Shown here: piece by piece, positions 1 to 6,782 of the stretch
Position numbering within the stretch: the first letter of the stretch is position 1
Layout of the letters: each line of letters opens with the position of its first letter
Assembly (NCBI GenBank): GCA_023263015.1
Contig: JALQXV010000117.1
Span: forward strand, 1 to 10,474
DNA length: 10,474 nt
Direction of reading: 5' to 3'
DNA from: Candidatus Saccharimonadia bacterium
GTDB taxonomy: Bacteria > Patescibacteriota > Saccharimonadia > Saccharimonadales > 2-12-FULL-41-12
The notes under the pieces: model-generated
What the model saw: the letters and a program-made list of their open reading frames with translations, nothing else
Databases searched by the model: none
What the model was told of the DNA's origin: nothing
Program-made: the position numbers and the translations under genes

Positions 1-852
1 AGCGCCGCTTCGAACATCACCCGCTGCAAAGACACCAGGGATATTTGTATGTAGCGCTGAATCGGTTTTAACTAAACCAACCTCATCAAGTTCAACCGCA
101 CCATTTAAGAAACCAGTGTTCGGTAGTAAGCCGACGAATACAAAAACACCATCGGTCTCGATATCCGTTGGAACGCCATCTTTAATAGCGACAACTTTAG
201 TAATCTTGTTGTCTTCGGCAACAATTTCTTGGGTAGGCGTATTAAAGTGAACCGTGATTTTGTCTGCGTACTTTTCTTCGAGCTCCTTCTGAAGGACTTC
301 TGACGCTCGCATTTTTGGTCCACGTACCAACAAATCAATATGCGTTGCATATTTGGTGAGGAACATAGCCTCTTGCACTGCGGAATTACCACCGCCAACA
401 ACTACTAAGCGCTTGTCGCGGTAAAAGGCTCCGTCACATGTAGCGCAGTAATGTACACCTCGACCGTAGTATTCTAGCTCGCCAGGGACACCAATTTTTT
501 TATAGTCACTACCAGTTGCAATTAGTACAGCTCGTGCCGTAACTTGGCCACTGGTTGTTTCCAAGTGAACAAGACCATCTTTGCTCTCGATGCCAGTTAC
601 TTCACCAAGCTCAATTTGAGCTCCAAAGCGCTCAGCTTGTTTACGTAAGTTTTCACCTAGATCTAAGCCAGAAATACCTTCGGGAAAACCTGGATAGTTG
701 TCTACCCAATCAGTAATTGACGCAAGACCACCAATTACACCTTTTTCAAAAAGTACAGTTTCTAGATCTTCACGGGTTGTGTAAATTGCCGCAGCCAAAG
801 CAGTTGGGCCGGCGCCAATTGTAACAACGTCGTAAGTTTTAGACGTGTCCAT
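1..852 (-). CDS. trxB: Thioredoxin reductase, C-terminus cut by window edge
   Basis: FAD-dependent pyridine-nucleotide disulfide oxidoreductase that passes electrons to thioredoxin- or glutaredoxin-like proteins in the cytoplasm. The 284 visible residues cover most of a roughly 310-residue family member; the last few dozen lie outside the left edge. Visible motifs are the N-terminal FAD-binding GAGPTA (residues 13-18, with Ala where the third Gly is usual), the redox centre CATC (Cys136, Cys139) followed by DG, the second dinucleotide motif GGGNSA (153-158), and the C-terminal FAD motif around GVFAAGDVR (273-281). The segment that in E. coli TrxB contains HRR and binds the NADPH 2'-phosphate reads VRGPKMR here (176-182), so the donor may not be classical NADPH. 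The ATG start is supported by AGGA seven bases upstream, overlapping the stop codon of the preceding glutaredoxin gene nine bases away; the two genes form an operon. Family assignment is very secure; cofactor preference is inference. Confidence 0.95.
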   Translation of the reverse strand, partial: MDTSKTYDVVTIGAGPTALAAAIYTTREDLETVLFEKGVIGGLASITDWVDNYPGFPEGISGLDLGENLRKQAERFGAQIELGEVTGIESKDGLVHLETTSGQVTARAVLIATGSDYKKIGVPGELEYYGRGVHYCATCDGAFYRDKRLVVVGGGNSAVQEAMFLTKYATHIDLLVRGPKMRASEVLQKELEEKYADKITVHFNTPTQEIVAEDNKITKVVAIKDGVPTDIETDGVFVFVGLLPNTGFLNGAVELDEVGLVKTDSALHTNIPGVFAAGDVRSGA

Positions 853-861
853 TAACGCGTC

Positions 862-1110
862 CTACGCTACGGCTGGCGCAAGTTTCGCCAAGTTATAGCC
901 AACAACTACTTCTTTAGTATCGTCTTCTTTAGTAATAACCGTAACAGGTACCGCTAATTGGCCGCTCACTTCGAAAGCTTCTTTTTGACGTTCTGGGTGT
1001 TCGTCTAAGTTAACTTCTTCGTATGACATGCCTTTAGCGCCAAGCCACTTTTTGACCATTACGCAGTATGCGCATGTGTTGGTAGTGAAGATTGTGATAT
1101 TTTTTGCCAT
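862..1110 (-). CDS. Glutaredoxin-like / NrdH-type redox protein
   Basis: Small single-domain thioredoxin-fold protein of 82 residues, the usual glutaredoxin length. The dithiol active site is CAYC (Cys13, Cys16) after the first beta strand. The conserved cis-proline is in AVPV (Pro55), and a late Gly-Tyr pair (71-72) sits where glutaredoxins have their substrate-binding glycine. It lies immediately upstream of thioredoxin reductase in the same direction, nine bases apart, so it is probably reduced by that enzyme (NrdH-like) and not by glutathione; this is inference from context. The ATG start is supported by AAAAGGA at 1120-1126, nine bases upstream. A consensus promoter lies further up (1163-1191). 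No signal peptide or membrane segment is visible, so it should be cytoplasmic. Likely roles are ribonucleotide reductase recycling or general disulfide reduction; the sequence alone does not choose between them. Confidence 0.9.
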   Translation of the reverse strand: MAKNITIFTTNTCAYCVMVKKWLGAKGMSYEEVNLDEHPERQKEAFEVSGQLAVPVTVITKEDDTKEVVVGYNLAKLAPAVA

Positions 1111-1162
1111 GGTTGTGAGTCCTTTTAGCGTTTTGTTACTTTACTATGTATAGCCTAATATC

Positions 1163-1191
1163 ATTATATATAGCGTTAGCGCTTACGTCAA
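1163..1191 (-). promoter_or_regulatory. Consensus sigma-70-type promoter of the grx-trxB unit
   Basis: On the minus strand a TTGACG -35 box (1186-1191) and a perfect TATAAT -10 box (1163-1168) are separated by exactly 17 bases. Transcription should start near 1156, giving a leader of about 45 bases that holds the glutaredoxin ribosome site. The spacer contains the inverted repeat AGCG-CTAA-CGCT, and GCTT-GACGT-AAGC surrounds the -35 box; either could be a regulator site, but both are short. Confidence 0.8.
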
Positions 1192-1217
1192 GCACGCTAG
1201 ATGTTGTGTTTTAAGCT

Positions 1218-1808
1218 TTATTCGCCGATTTTTACGATTTCAATATCGAACACAAGATCAGCATTATTTGGGATGCCAGAACCTTGCGGAGCATTTGCGC
1301 CGTACGCTTGATCAGCAGGAATTAGCAAACGTCGCTTGCCACCCTCTTTCATGCCAGGAACGCCGTCAGTCCAACCCTTAATAACTTGGTTGAGTCCAAA
1401 TGGAATTGGCTGCCCCATATCGTGTGAGCTTTGGAAGATTGTTCCGTCTTTGGCAAGTGCTCCAGTGTAGTGAGCAGTTACGGTTGCACCGGCTGGCACT
1501 TCTGCGCCTGTACCTTGTACGAGATCAATTTTTTGTAGTGATGAAACTTTATCAACTGGTGTAAAGTCTGCTAATTTAGTTCCTTGCAATTTACCCTCCT
1601 GCGGTTGAATTTGCTGTTCGTTGCCGTTCTCAGCCTTTAGCTGATCGAGCTGTTTTTGAATGTCTTCGGTGTTATTTGAAACGCTTTTAGCGTCTTTATT
1701 ACGAACTGAATCATAAATAACGAAAACAGTTGACCCAAGTGCTGTCAGAAAAAATACTGCAACAATTACGAGTATGAAAACTCGCTGACTATTTCTTTTT
1801 ACACTCAA
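1218..1808 (-). CDS. Membrane-anchored FKBP-type peptidyl-prolyl cis-trans isomerase
   Basis: A 196-residue protein in three parts. A short basic N-terminus leads into one hydrophobic segment (about residues 10-32) that should act as an uncleaved signal anchor. A polar, Glu/Gln-rich linker follows (about 40-80). A complete C-terminal FKBP domain (about 85-196) ends the protein. The FKBP domain shows HYTG (Tyr114), VIKGW (142-146), the AYG motif (Tyr169) and LVFDIE near the end (Phe187). The usual Asp after the conserved Phe in the substrate pocket is Gln126 here. No lipobox cysteine is present, so this is not a lipoprotein. The isomerase probably faces the outside of the membrane and helps fold exported proteins. 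Translation starts at TTG: no ATG is nearby and a strong ribosome site sits seven bases upstream. It is the last gene of the probable pheS-pheT-Nudix operon, 38 bases behind the Nudix gene; a TAAAAT box at 1849-1854 could provide extra expression. Confidence 0.92.
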   Translation of the reverse strand: MSVKRNSQRVFILVIVAVFFLTALGSTVFVIYDSVRNKDAKSVSNNTEDIQKQLDQLKAENGNEQQIQPQEGKLQGTKLADFTPVDKVSSLQKIDLVQGTGAEVPAGATVTAHYTGALAKDGTIFQSSHDMGQPIPFGLNQVIKGWTDGVPGMKEGGKRRLLIPADQAYGANAPQGSGIPNNADLVFDIEIVKIGE

Positions 1809-1815
1809 TGCTAGA

Positions 1816-1822
1816 CTCCCTC
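1816..1822 (-). promoter_or_regulatory. Shine-Dalgarno site fixing the TTG start of the FKBP gene
   Basis: GAGGGAG on the minus strand lies seven bases before TTG at 1808-1806. This is among the strongest ribosome sites in the window and decides the non-ATG start. Confidence 0.75.
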
Positions 1823-1846
1823 TTGTTTTTCTCTAAGTGCTAGCTG

Positions 1847-2329
1847 TTATTTTACCACAGGCGGGTCAAGAATCCACCGTTTTGGCTCGTCAGGAAATCC
1901 GTTGGCAATAGCGTACAAGATCTCGTTACCAAGGCGTTCTGACCGGAATGGAAAATCATTGCTTGGCAAGTTCGCAACGGGATACCACATCGGCTCATAG
2001 TGATTGTCTGATGTGTCATTATCCTGCTGTTCTTCGCTATCGGGGTGAAGCTGGGGTTCACCTGATACATACTCACATAAATAGATGTGTTGCGTGCCCC
2101 AACGGTCATCATTTGGCTCTTCTACAAATACCAGCCGTGGATTTTTAACGGTTACCATGGTTTCTTCGGCCAGTTCGCGGTGTACTGTTTGAATTGGATC
2201 TTCATCAGGTTCAAGTCGTCCACCAGGCGTAACCATGTATTGCCGACCATCTGGTCGTCGGCGACACATTACCAGCAAGCAGCCATCTTTAATGACAATC
2301 GCACGAGCGGCCGGACGAAGCACTGTCAT
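1847..2329 (-). CDS. Nudix hydrolase
   Basis: A 160-residue single-domain Nudix protein, which would cleave a nucleoside-diphosphate-linked substrate. The Nudix box is visible from Gly37: Glu43 at the expected spacing, then Arg51-Glu52 and Glu55-Glu56, the metal-binding core. The Gly that normally follows (as in EExG) is Met58 here, an unusual change in the loop of the Nudix helix. The N-terminal strand (ARAIVIKDGCLLVM) and the PGGRLE turn are typical. The C-terminal half is acidic and ends with an aromatic-rich segment of no known motif. The substrate cannot be told; MutT-like housecleaning of damaged nucleotides is only one option. The ATG overlaps the pheT stop codon by one base (TAATG), with a weak GGA upstream, so translation is probably coupled to pheT. 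Retention of all catalytic acidic residues argues that it is active. Confidence 0.9.
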   Translation of the reverse strand: MTVLRPAARAIVIKDGCLLVMCRRRPDGRQYMVTPGGRLEPDEDPIQTVHRELAEETMVTVKNPRLVFVEEPNDDRWGTQHIYLCEYVSGEPQLHPDSEEQQDNDTSDNHYEPMWYPVANLPSNDFPFRSERLGNEILYAIANGFPDEPKRWILDPPVVK

Positions 2330-4836
2330 TAGATCCGAATTGCACCAAGCCGGTTTTCGGCTTCGTTAGTTACAGCTTGCAAGATATTGCTAAGAACATT
2401 CTCGGTCATAGTCTGCTGGTAGCTCGTAAGCGTTACTCTAAATGTAAAGCGCTTCTTGCCGGCAATTTCTTCTGATTGATATATATCAACTGGGTGCCAT
2501 GCAATAGTTTGGTCTAGATCAGCGTCAACTTGCAGCGAATCATCAAGCAACGTAGCAACTGTTTCATAAATAGTATTCTCGGAAACTTCAAGGCAGATGT
2601 CTTGCGAAATACTTGGGTAGCGCGAAAGTGGTGCGTAACTTGAACCTGTTGGTATGGCCGCCAAAAGGTCGCCGAGGCTTAGCTCAAAACCTGCGCAGTA
2701 CTCTGGCAATTTTAGCCCCTTTCGTACGCTAGCCGTAAACTCGCCTACCGCACCAAGAATTGTGTCGGTGCCTTCAATTACTACAAGTGCCGTTCGAGCT
2801 TGATCGTACTGCTGCATAATTGGAAAATCGAGCGGGTCTTTAATTGGTAAATAGCCAAATTTTATACCTAGCTTTTGCCCAAGATCATTCAAATATGCTC
2901 GAGCTTCATAAAAAGCTGCACCTTTTTTAGATTTGTTGGCAACCACAAGACTAACCATTTCAAGTTCTTTAGGAACGCCGTTGTCATCATCTTTATGGAA
3001 GTTAATGTGTCCTTTACCAATCTCGAACAACGCGAGTTGCGTATGGCCAGCTTTAATATTGGAATGGACGTTACTTAATATGCTTGGCAGTAAGTTAATA
3101 CGGAAATACTGCAGTTCTGGACTAAGTGCATTAGTTAACTTGAATGCAACCGATGGATCTTGTCCTGCTTTTTGGAGCAAATTACCATGCACAAAACTGT
3201 ATGTCAGCACCTCACTCGCGCCAAAGCTTGCGAGCGCGGTGCGCAGTTGATGCTTAAAGGCTAACATTGGCTCAACCTTAGTCGGATTTGTAGGTCGAGG
3301 CGGCATTTCGAGCGCTAGTTTATCAAAGCCATATAAGCGTCCAACTTCTTCTACAATATCTTCTCGAATCGCCAGATCGGTTCGCCAAAAAGGCGCAGTA
3401 ATAACCAGTTCACCAGCATCGTTCTCGTTAGTTTTAATTTCGACATTAGCCAGCAAGCTAATGATTTTTTCTTTGCTTAAACCTGTACCTAGGCGAACAT
3501 TTATAAAGTCAGGAGTAATAGTGATCGGTTCTGACAAGCTGTCCGATTGCTGACTGTTTAGTGTATCGATAACGTTACTGGCTTGTTCGGCGTGCGCCAA
3601 TTCATTCATTAAACTGATTGCTTTGGCAATAACACGGTCGTTCTGGAGCGGGCTCTGGCCTTTATTGTTACGAGTTACCGCATCTGTAAACAGCCCATGG
3701 GTCATGCTGGTTCGACGAATCGAATACATGTCAAAGGTAGCGACCTCGATAATAATATTTTGAGTGTTCTGATCAACTTCCGTTGTACTGCCGCCCATAA
3801 CACCACCAATGCCAACGACTTCTTTGTCTGTAGCAATCATAATAGCTTCGGTGCGTGGAGTGATGGTTTTGCCGTTTAGGAGCGCGATTTGCTCATCTTT
3901 GTGAGGTTTGCGCACCACTAACTTAGCTTTATGGTGACTGAGTGCTTTAACTTTATCGTAGTCGTACGCGTGCAATGGCTGTGCGGTAACGTAAGCTAGG
4001 TAATTAGTCACGTCAACAACATTGTTAATTGGCTTTATGCCAACTCGATTCAATAGAGCTTGTAGCCAAACTGGGCTTGGTTTAATCGCCACGTTTTTCA
4101 TGGCTACTGCCATAAACCGCGGAACTAGCTCGGAAATCTGGTTATCAACTTCAATCTCTAAATCGTGCGCCTCATCAAACTGAGGTCGAACACTATACCA
4201 TTCCGGTGAACTGAACGCTTGATCCTGAATCCCAGCTACTTCACGAGCTACACCTAACACGCCAAAACAATCTGGTCGGTGAGTAAACATTTTATTTTCG
4301 ATTTCGATAATCGTATCATCAAGACCGTACAACTGCTTGAACGGTGAGCCAACTTGAATATCAGGTTCTTCAATTTCTAAAATCCCAGTATGGTCATCAC
4401 TTATACCGAGCTCTTGTGCACTGGCCAACATACCGTTACTGACAACACCCCGAAGTTCACGAGCGCCTAATACAAATGGCTCTTCTGTACCAACAGTTGT
4501 TGGCACGGTAGATCCAGGTGGCAGCCAAGCAACGGTTAAACCGGCTCGAACGTTTGGCGCGCCACAGACAACTTGTACATGACCCGCTTCGTTGCGCTCC
4601 ACGTCTTGTGCTACACCGGCATCATCAACCCAACAAATATTGAGCTTATCGGCATTGGGGTGCTTGTCGCATGAGACCACCTTTGCCACAATTACACCGT
4701 CATACTTATGGCCCCAATTCTCAACTGTTTCAACCGCACCAAGTTGTGCGCCAATTTTTTGGACTAACGCATCGATGTCTTGCGTGACAACTGGAACATT
4801 GCTGTAGTTCTGAGCTTCATTTATGCTAAATTTCAT
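2329..4836 (-). CDS. pheT: Phenylalanyl-tRNA synthetase beta subunit
   Basis: Large subunit of the heterotetrameric enzyme that charges tRNA-Phe; it holds the editing site and the tRNA-binding parts. At 835 residues it is slightly longer than the E. coli protein. Domains in order: an EMAPII-like tRNA-binding domain (about 40-160, with HPNADKL at 59-65 and CGAPNVRAG at 91-99); the B3/B4 editing domain (about 180-400, with THRPDC, INNVVDVTN at 270-278, QPLHAYD with His289, and GGVMGG at 344-349); the B5 domain (about 435-505, with RTDL and the acidic Asp493/Glu496/Glu497 cluster); and the C-terminal ferredoxin-fold anticodon-binding domain (about 738-835, starting LSRYPSISQD). The usual R[FY]ERGxDP segment after the editing domain reads RNNKGQSP (389-396). 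The start overlaps the pheS stop by one base (TAATG) and has GAGG eight bases upstream at 4845-4848. The stop overlaps the Nudix start in the same way. Confidence 0.98.
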   Translation of the reverse strand: MKFSINEAQNYSNVPVVTQDIDALVQKIGAQLGAVETVENWGHKYDGVIVAKVVSCDKHPNADKLNICWVDDAGVAQDVERNEAGHVQVVCGAPNVRAGLTVAWLPPGSTVPTTVGTEEPFVLGARELRGVVSNGMLASAQELGISDDHTGILEIEEPDIQVGSPFKQLYGLDDTIIEIENKMFTHRPDCFGVLGVAREVAGIQDQAFSSPEWYSVRPQFDEAHDLEIEVDNQISELVPRFMAVAMKNVAIKPSPVWLQALLNRVGIKPINNVVDVTNYLAYVTAQPLHAYDYDKVKALSHHKAKLVVRKPHKDEQIALLNGKTITPRTEAIMIATDKEVVGIGGVMGGSTTEVDQNTQNIIIEVATFDMYSIRRTSMTHGLFTDAVTRNNKGQSPLQNDRVIAKAISLMNELAHAEQASNVIDTLNSQQSDSLSEPITITPDFINVRLGTGLSKEKIISLLANVEIKTNENDAGELVITAPFWRTDLAIREDIVEEVGRLYGFDKLALEMPPRPTNPTKVEPMLAFKHQLRTALASFGASEVLTYSFVHGNLLQKAGQDPSVAFKLTNALSPELQYFRINLLPSILSNVHSNIKAGHTQLALFEIGKGHINFHKDDDNGVPKELEMVSLVVANKSKKGAAFYEARAYLNDLGQKLGIKFGYLPIKDPLDFPIMQQYDQARTALVVIEGTDTILGAVGEFTASVRKGLKLPEYCAGFELSLGDLLAAIPTGSSYAPLSRYPSISQDICLEVSENTIYETVATLLDDSLQVDADLDQTIAWHPVDIYQSEEIAGKKRFTFRVTLTSYQQTMTENVLSNILQAVTNEAENRLGAIRI

Positions 4837-5843
4837 TAAAATTGCCTCAGGAAGTCTAATTTAGCACTGTTAAAATGCCTAATGTCTTCAATTTCGTTTT
4901 TCATCATTACCATACGCTCAATACCCTGCCCCCACGCGAAACCAGTGTAAACCTCAGGATCTACACCCGCCATGCGAAGCACGTTAGGATTGATCATGCC
5001 GCAACCAAGTAGCTCAAGCCACTTCTGCTCTTCGGAATCATCCTTTCTCAAAATGGTTGGACGCTCAACCGCTAGCTCAAAACTCGGCTCGGTAAACGGA
5101 AAATAGAACGGTTGCAACTTAACGTCCAACTCTTCGCCAAAATATTCATTTAGGTAGGTTTTTAAGGTAGCGACTAGCATGCCGGCATGAATATTCTTGC
5201 CAACGTAAATTCCTTCGAGTTGATGAAACGTATGTTCGTGCGTGGCATCAAGGTCTTCATTGCGGAAAACTCTGCCCGGAATTACATAAGCAATTGGCTC
5301 GCCCTGTTCAAGAAGATGCTTATTATCTGAAATAATACGATTTTGCATAGTGCTGGTATGTGCTGGCGCAATTAAACCTTCTTCAGTCATAAACGTGTCA
5401 TAGTCGTCACGAGCTGGGTGACCTTCGGGAAAGTTCAGACTTTCGAACATATGGTAATCATCATCAATTTGCCGTGACTCGAGTGCCGTAAAGCCCATAC
5501 GTGCAAAGATATCAACAATTCGGGCAATCTCTTGAGTGAGTGGGTGTAACGATCCATTAACCGCTAATCCAGATTTAGGACGATCGGCTGGTGAGGTATT
5601 TACATCCCATGGAGCAGTTACGTCAATTGACGGCAAAGCCTCGGCGGCTTCATGCTTGCTCGCAAGTATTTGCTGCAATTCTTGCCTAAGATCATTGATT
5701 TCCTTGCCAAAAGAACCACGTTGCTCGGCTGGCATTGTGCGAAGCTGGTCATAAAGACTTTTAAGTTCTGGGCTACGAAGTACGGTTTGGTCGCCTTCTT
5801 TGGCGCGCAACCTGAGGGCATGTGCGAGTGATTCATCAATCAT
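4836..5843 (-). CDS. pheS: Phenylalanyl-tRNA synthetase alpha subunit
   Basis: Catalytic subunit of phenylalanyl-tRNA synthetase, 335 residues, full length for the family. The N-terminal coiled-coil arm (about 1-70) that contacts tRNA is followed by the class II aminoacyl-tRNA synthetase core. Visible motifs are HPARD (142-146), HTSxxQ (162-167), motif 2 around FRNEDLDATHEHTFHQLEG (193-211, with Arg194), FPFTEPS (248-254), GCGMINPNVLR (280-290), and motif 3 ending GFAWGQGIERM (301-311). The Arg often seen before HTS (LLRTHTS) is Ala here (IAPAHTS). It is the first gene of the pheS-pheT-Nudix-FKBP run. No Shine-Dalgarno sequence precedes the ATG; instead an extended -10 box sits eight bases upstream, suggesting a nearly leaderless mRNA. 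No T-box or attenuator fits in the short upstream space. Confidence 0.98.
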   Translation of the reverse strand: MIDESLAHALRLRAKEGDQTVLRSPELKSLYDQLRTMPAEQRGSFGKEINDLRQELQQILASKHEAAEALPSIDVTAPWDVNTSPADRPKSGLAVNGSLHPLTQEIARIVDIFARMGFTALESRQIDDDYHMFESLNFPEGHPARDDYDTFMTEEGLIAPAHTSTMQNRIISDNKHLLEQGEPIAYVIPGRVFRNEDLDATHEHTFHQLEGIYVGKNIHAGMLVATLKTYLNEYFGEELDVKLQPFYFPFTEPSFELAVERPTILRKDDSEEQKWLELLGCGMINPNVLRMAGVDPEVYTGFAWGQGIERMVMMKNEIEDIRHFNSAKLDFLRQF

Positions 5844-5851
5844 ATCTGTTT

Positions 5852-5860
5852 ATTGTACCA
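5852..5860 (-). promoter_or_regulatory. Extended -10 promoter element of pheS
   Basis: TGGTACAAT on the minus strand matches the extended -10 pattern TGnTATAAT with one change. Its last base is eight bases from the pheS ATG, so the transcript would start one or two bases before the start codon. No good -35 box is seen, which is acceptable for an extended -10 promoter. Confidence 0.55.
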
Positions 5861-5920
5861 AACTAACAGGTTATTGTGGTACCTAGGATTGGTGGCTTCA
5901 ATAAACCCGTTGCACTAGCG

Positions 5921-5926
5921 TATACT
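5921..5926 (+). promoter_or_regulatory. Putative -10 box of yajQ, leaderless arrangement
   Basis: TATACT lies six bases before the yajQ ATG at 5933, so initiation seven bases downstream of the box would fall on or beside the A of the start codon. The -35 region is weak (TTCAAT at an 18-base spacing). No ribosome site is seen between box and start codon. Confidence 0.55.
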
Positions 5927-5932
5927 ACAGCT

Positions 5933-6430
5933 ATGGCAAATTTTTCTTTTGATATAGTTTCGGACTACGACAAAGCCGAGATGAACAACGTAATCGAACA
6001 AGCTAAGAAGGAACTTGGCAGTCGCTATGATCTAAAAGGCACTCAAGCCGACCTTGACTGGCTTAATCCTGAAAAGACTGGTCTTAAGATTACTGGCGAT
6101 AACGACTATCACATTGATGCGATTCTAGACATCGTTCGCAAAAAACTTGCAACCCGCAACCAAAGCCAAAAAGTCCTCGATGTTACCAACGAAAACACTG
6201 TTAGTAACTTAAAAACCACCAAAGAAGTGCCGTTTCGTAAAGGTCTAAGTAGCGAAAATGCTAAAAAAATTAGCGCTACTATTCGTGAACACTACCCAAA
6301 AGTAAAGCCTCAAATCCAGGGGGAAGAAGTTCGCGTTACGAGCCCCAAAAAAGACGAGCTACAAGCTGTCATGCAGCTTCTTAAGCAACAAGACTTTGAC
6401 TTCCCGCTCGACTTTACGAATTTCCGTTAA
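5933..6430 (+). CDS. yajQ: YajQ family nucleotide-binding protein (UPF0234)
   Basis: A 165-residue cytoplasmic protein of the YajQ family, full length. These proteins have two ferredoxin-like halves and have been reported to bind nucleotides, including cyclic-di-GMP in some bacteria. Family hallmarks are the N-terminal FSFDIVS (4-10), a segment equivalent to SRYDLKGT near residue 30, a conserved middle region rich in Lys, and the C-terminal IQGEEVRVT, the DELQAVMQLLK helix and the FTNFR end. An in-frame GTG at 5876 would add 19 residues with no family counterpart. The ATG at 5933 is preferred because it matches the family N-terminus and follows a -10-like box. It is divergent from pheS. Its stop codon directly abuts the stop of the convergent membrane-protein gene. 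Its role in this organism is unknown. Confidence 0.95.
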   Translation: MANFSFDIVSDYDKAEMNNVIEQAKKELGSRYDLKGTQADLDWLNPEKTGLKITGDNDYHIDAILDIVRKKLATRNQSQKVLDVTNENTVSNLKTTKEVPFRKGLSSENAKKISATIREHYPKVKPQIQGEEVRVTSPKKDELQAVMQLLKQQDFDFPLDFTNFR

Positions 6431-6733
6431 CTAACGTACAGTTTCACTTTTTTGGATTGTTTCGCGGGTATTTTCAAAGAACGGGCCAACCAAAGGAATG
6501 CTGTCGAATAATGACAAGAACCAGATTAGTAATGCAACTACGATAGTGGCACCAATTACCGTACCGGCACTAAATACTAAGCCACGAATAAAATTCTCTA
6601 GGTATAGTTTTTTACGGTCAATATAGCCTTCAGCAAAAAGTGCTTCAAGGGCTTTGGCAATTTGGTCGCGATTTTGCACCATGAGCTTATCGGCTTCTTT
6701 TTGTTTATCTTTACGCTTCTTAAAAATATTCAT
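6431..6733 (-). CDS. Small single-pass membrane protein, DUF5665-like
   Basis: A 100-residue protein with a highly basic N-terminus (about 5-15), an amphipathic stretch, then NFIRGLVFSAGTVIGATIV (about 47-65) leading into a hydrophobic segment that ends near residue 76. A short tail with PLVGPFF follows. The Asn-Phe-x-Arg-Gly start and Gly-rich first half of the membrane helix resemble the DUF5665 family of small membrane proteins; I recall this pattern but cannot confirm it. The function is unknown. The basic N-terminus should stay in the cytoplasm. Its TAG stop touches the yajQ TAA stop with no base between, so the two convergent transcripts must overlap if read past their stops. The ATG start is preceded by either an AGGG ribosome site or a promoter -10 box (see the upstream element). 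rmuC lies 49 bases upstream in the same direction. Confidence 0.8.
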   Translation of the reverse strand: MNIFKKRKDKQKEADKLMVQNRDQIAKALEALFAEGYIDRKKLYLENFIRGLVFSAGTVIGATIVVALLIWFLSLFDSIPLVGPFFENTRETIQKSETVR

Positions 6734-6739
6734 GTTATA

Positions 6740-6768
6740 ACCCTATTGTCTACTCAATTCATTGTCAA
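6740..6768 (-). promoter_or_regulatory. Putative promoter of the DUF5665-like gene
   Basis: A perfect TTGACA (6763-6768, minus strand) is followed after exactly 17 bases by TAGGGT (6740-6745), which fits only a relaxed TAnnnT -10. Six bases then separate it from the ATG, the same gap as at yajQ. The AGGG inside the same box could equally be a Shine-Dalgarno site seven bases from the start, in which case the true -10 is elsewhere. Confidence 0.4.
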
Positions 6769-6782
6769 GTATCACGTATGCT

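Noticed and set aside
105..401. Open frame of 98 codons on the minus strand
   Set aside because: It lies in another frame of the thioredoxin reductase gene, whose motifs are unmistakable; the translation is low-complexity and basic with no family features.
1180..1217. Possible terminator after the FKBP gene
   Set aside because: The imperfect stem there is short, is not followed by a T-run, and coincides with the grx promoter.
5876..5932. GTG start for yajQ adding 19 residues
   Set aside because: The added residues have no counterpart in the YajQ family, and the stretch holds the -10-like box directly before ATG 5933.
5844..5932. T-box or attenuator leader for pheST
   Set aside because: The pheS start is within about ten bases of its likely -10 box and the whole divergent gap is 89 bases; there is no room for a T-box, and no leader peptide or terminator stem is seen.
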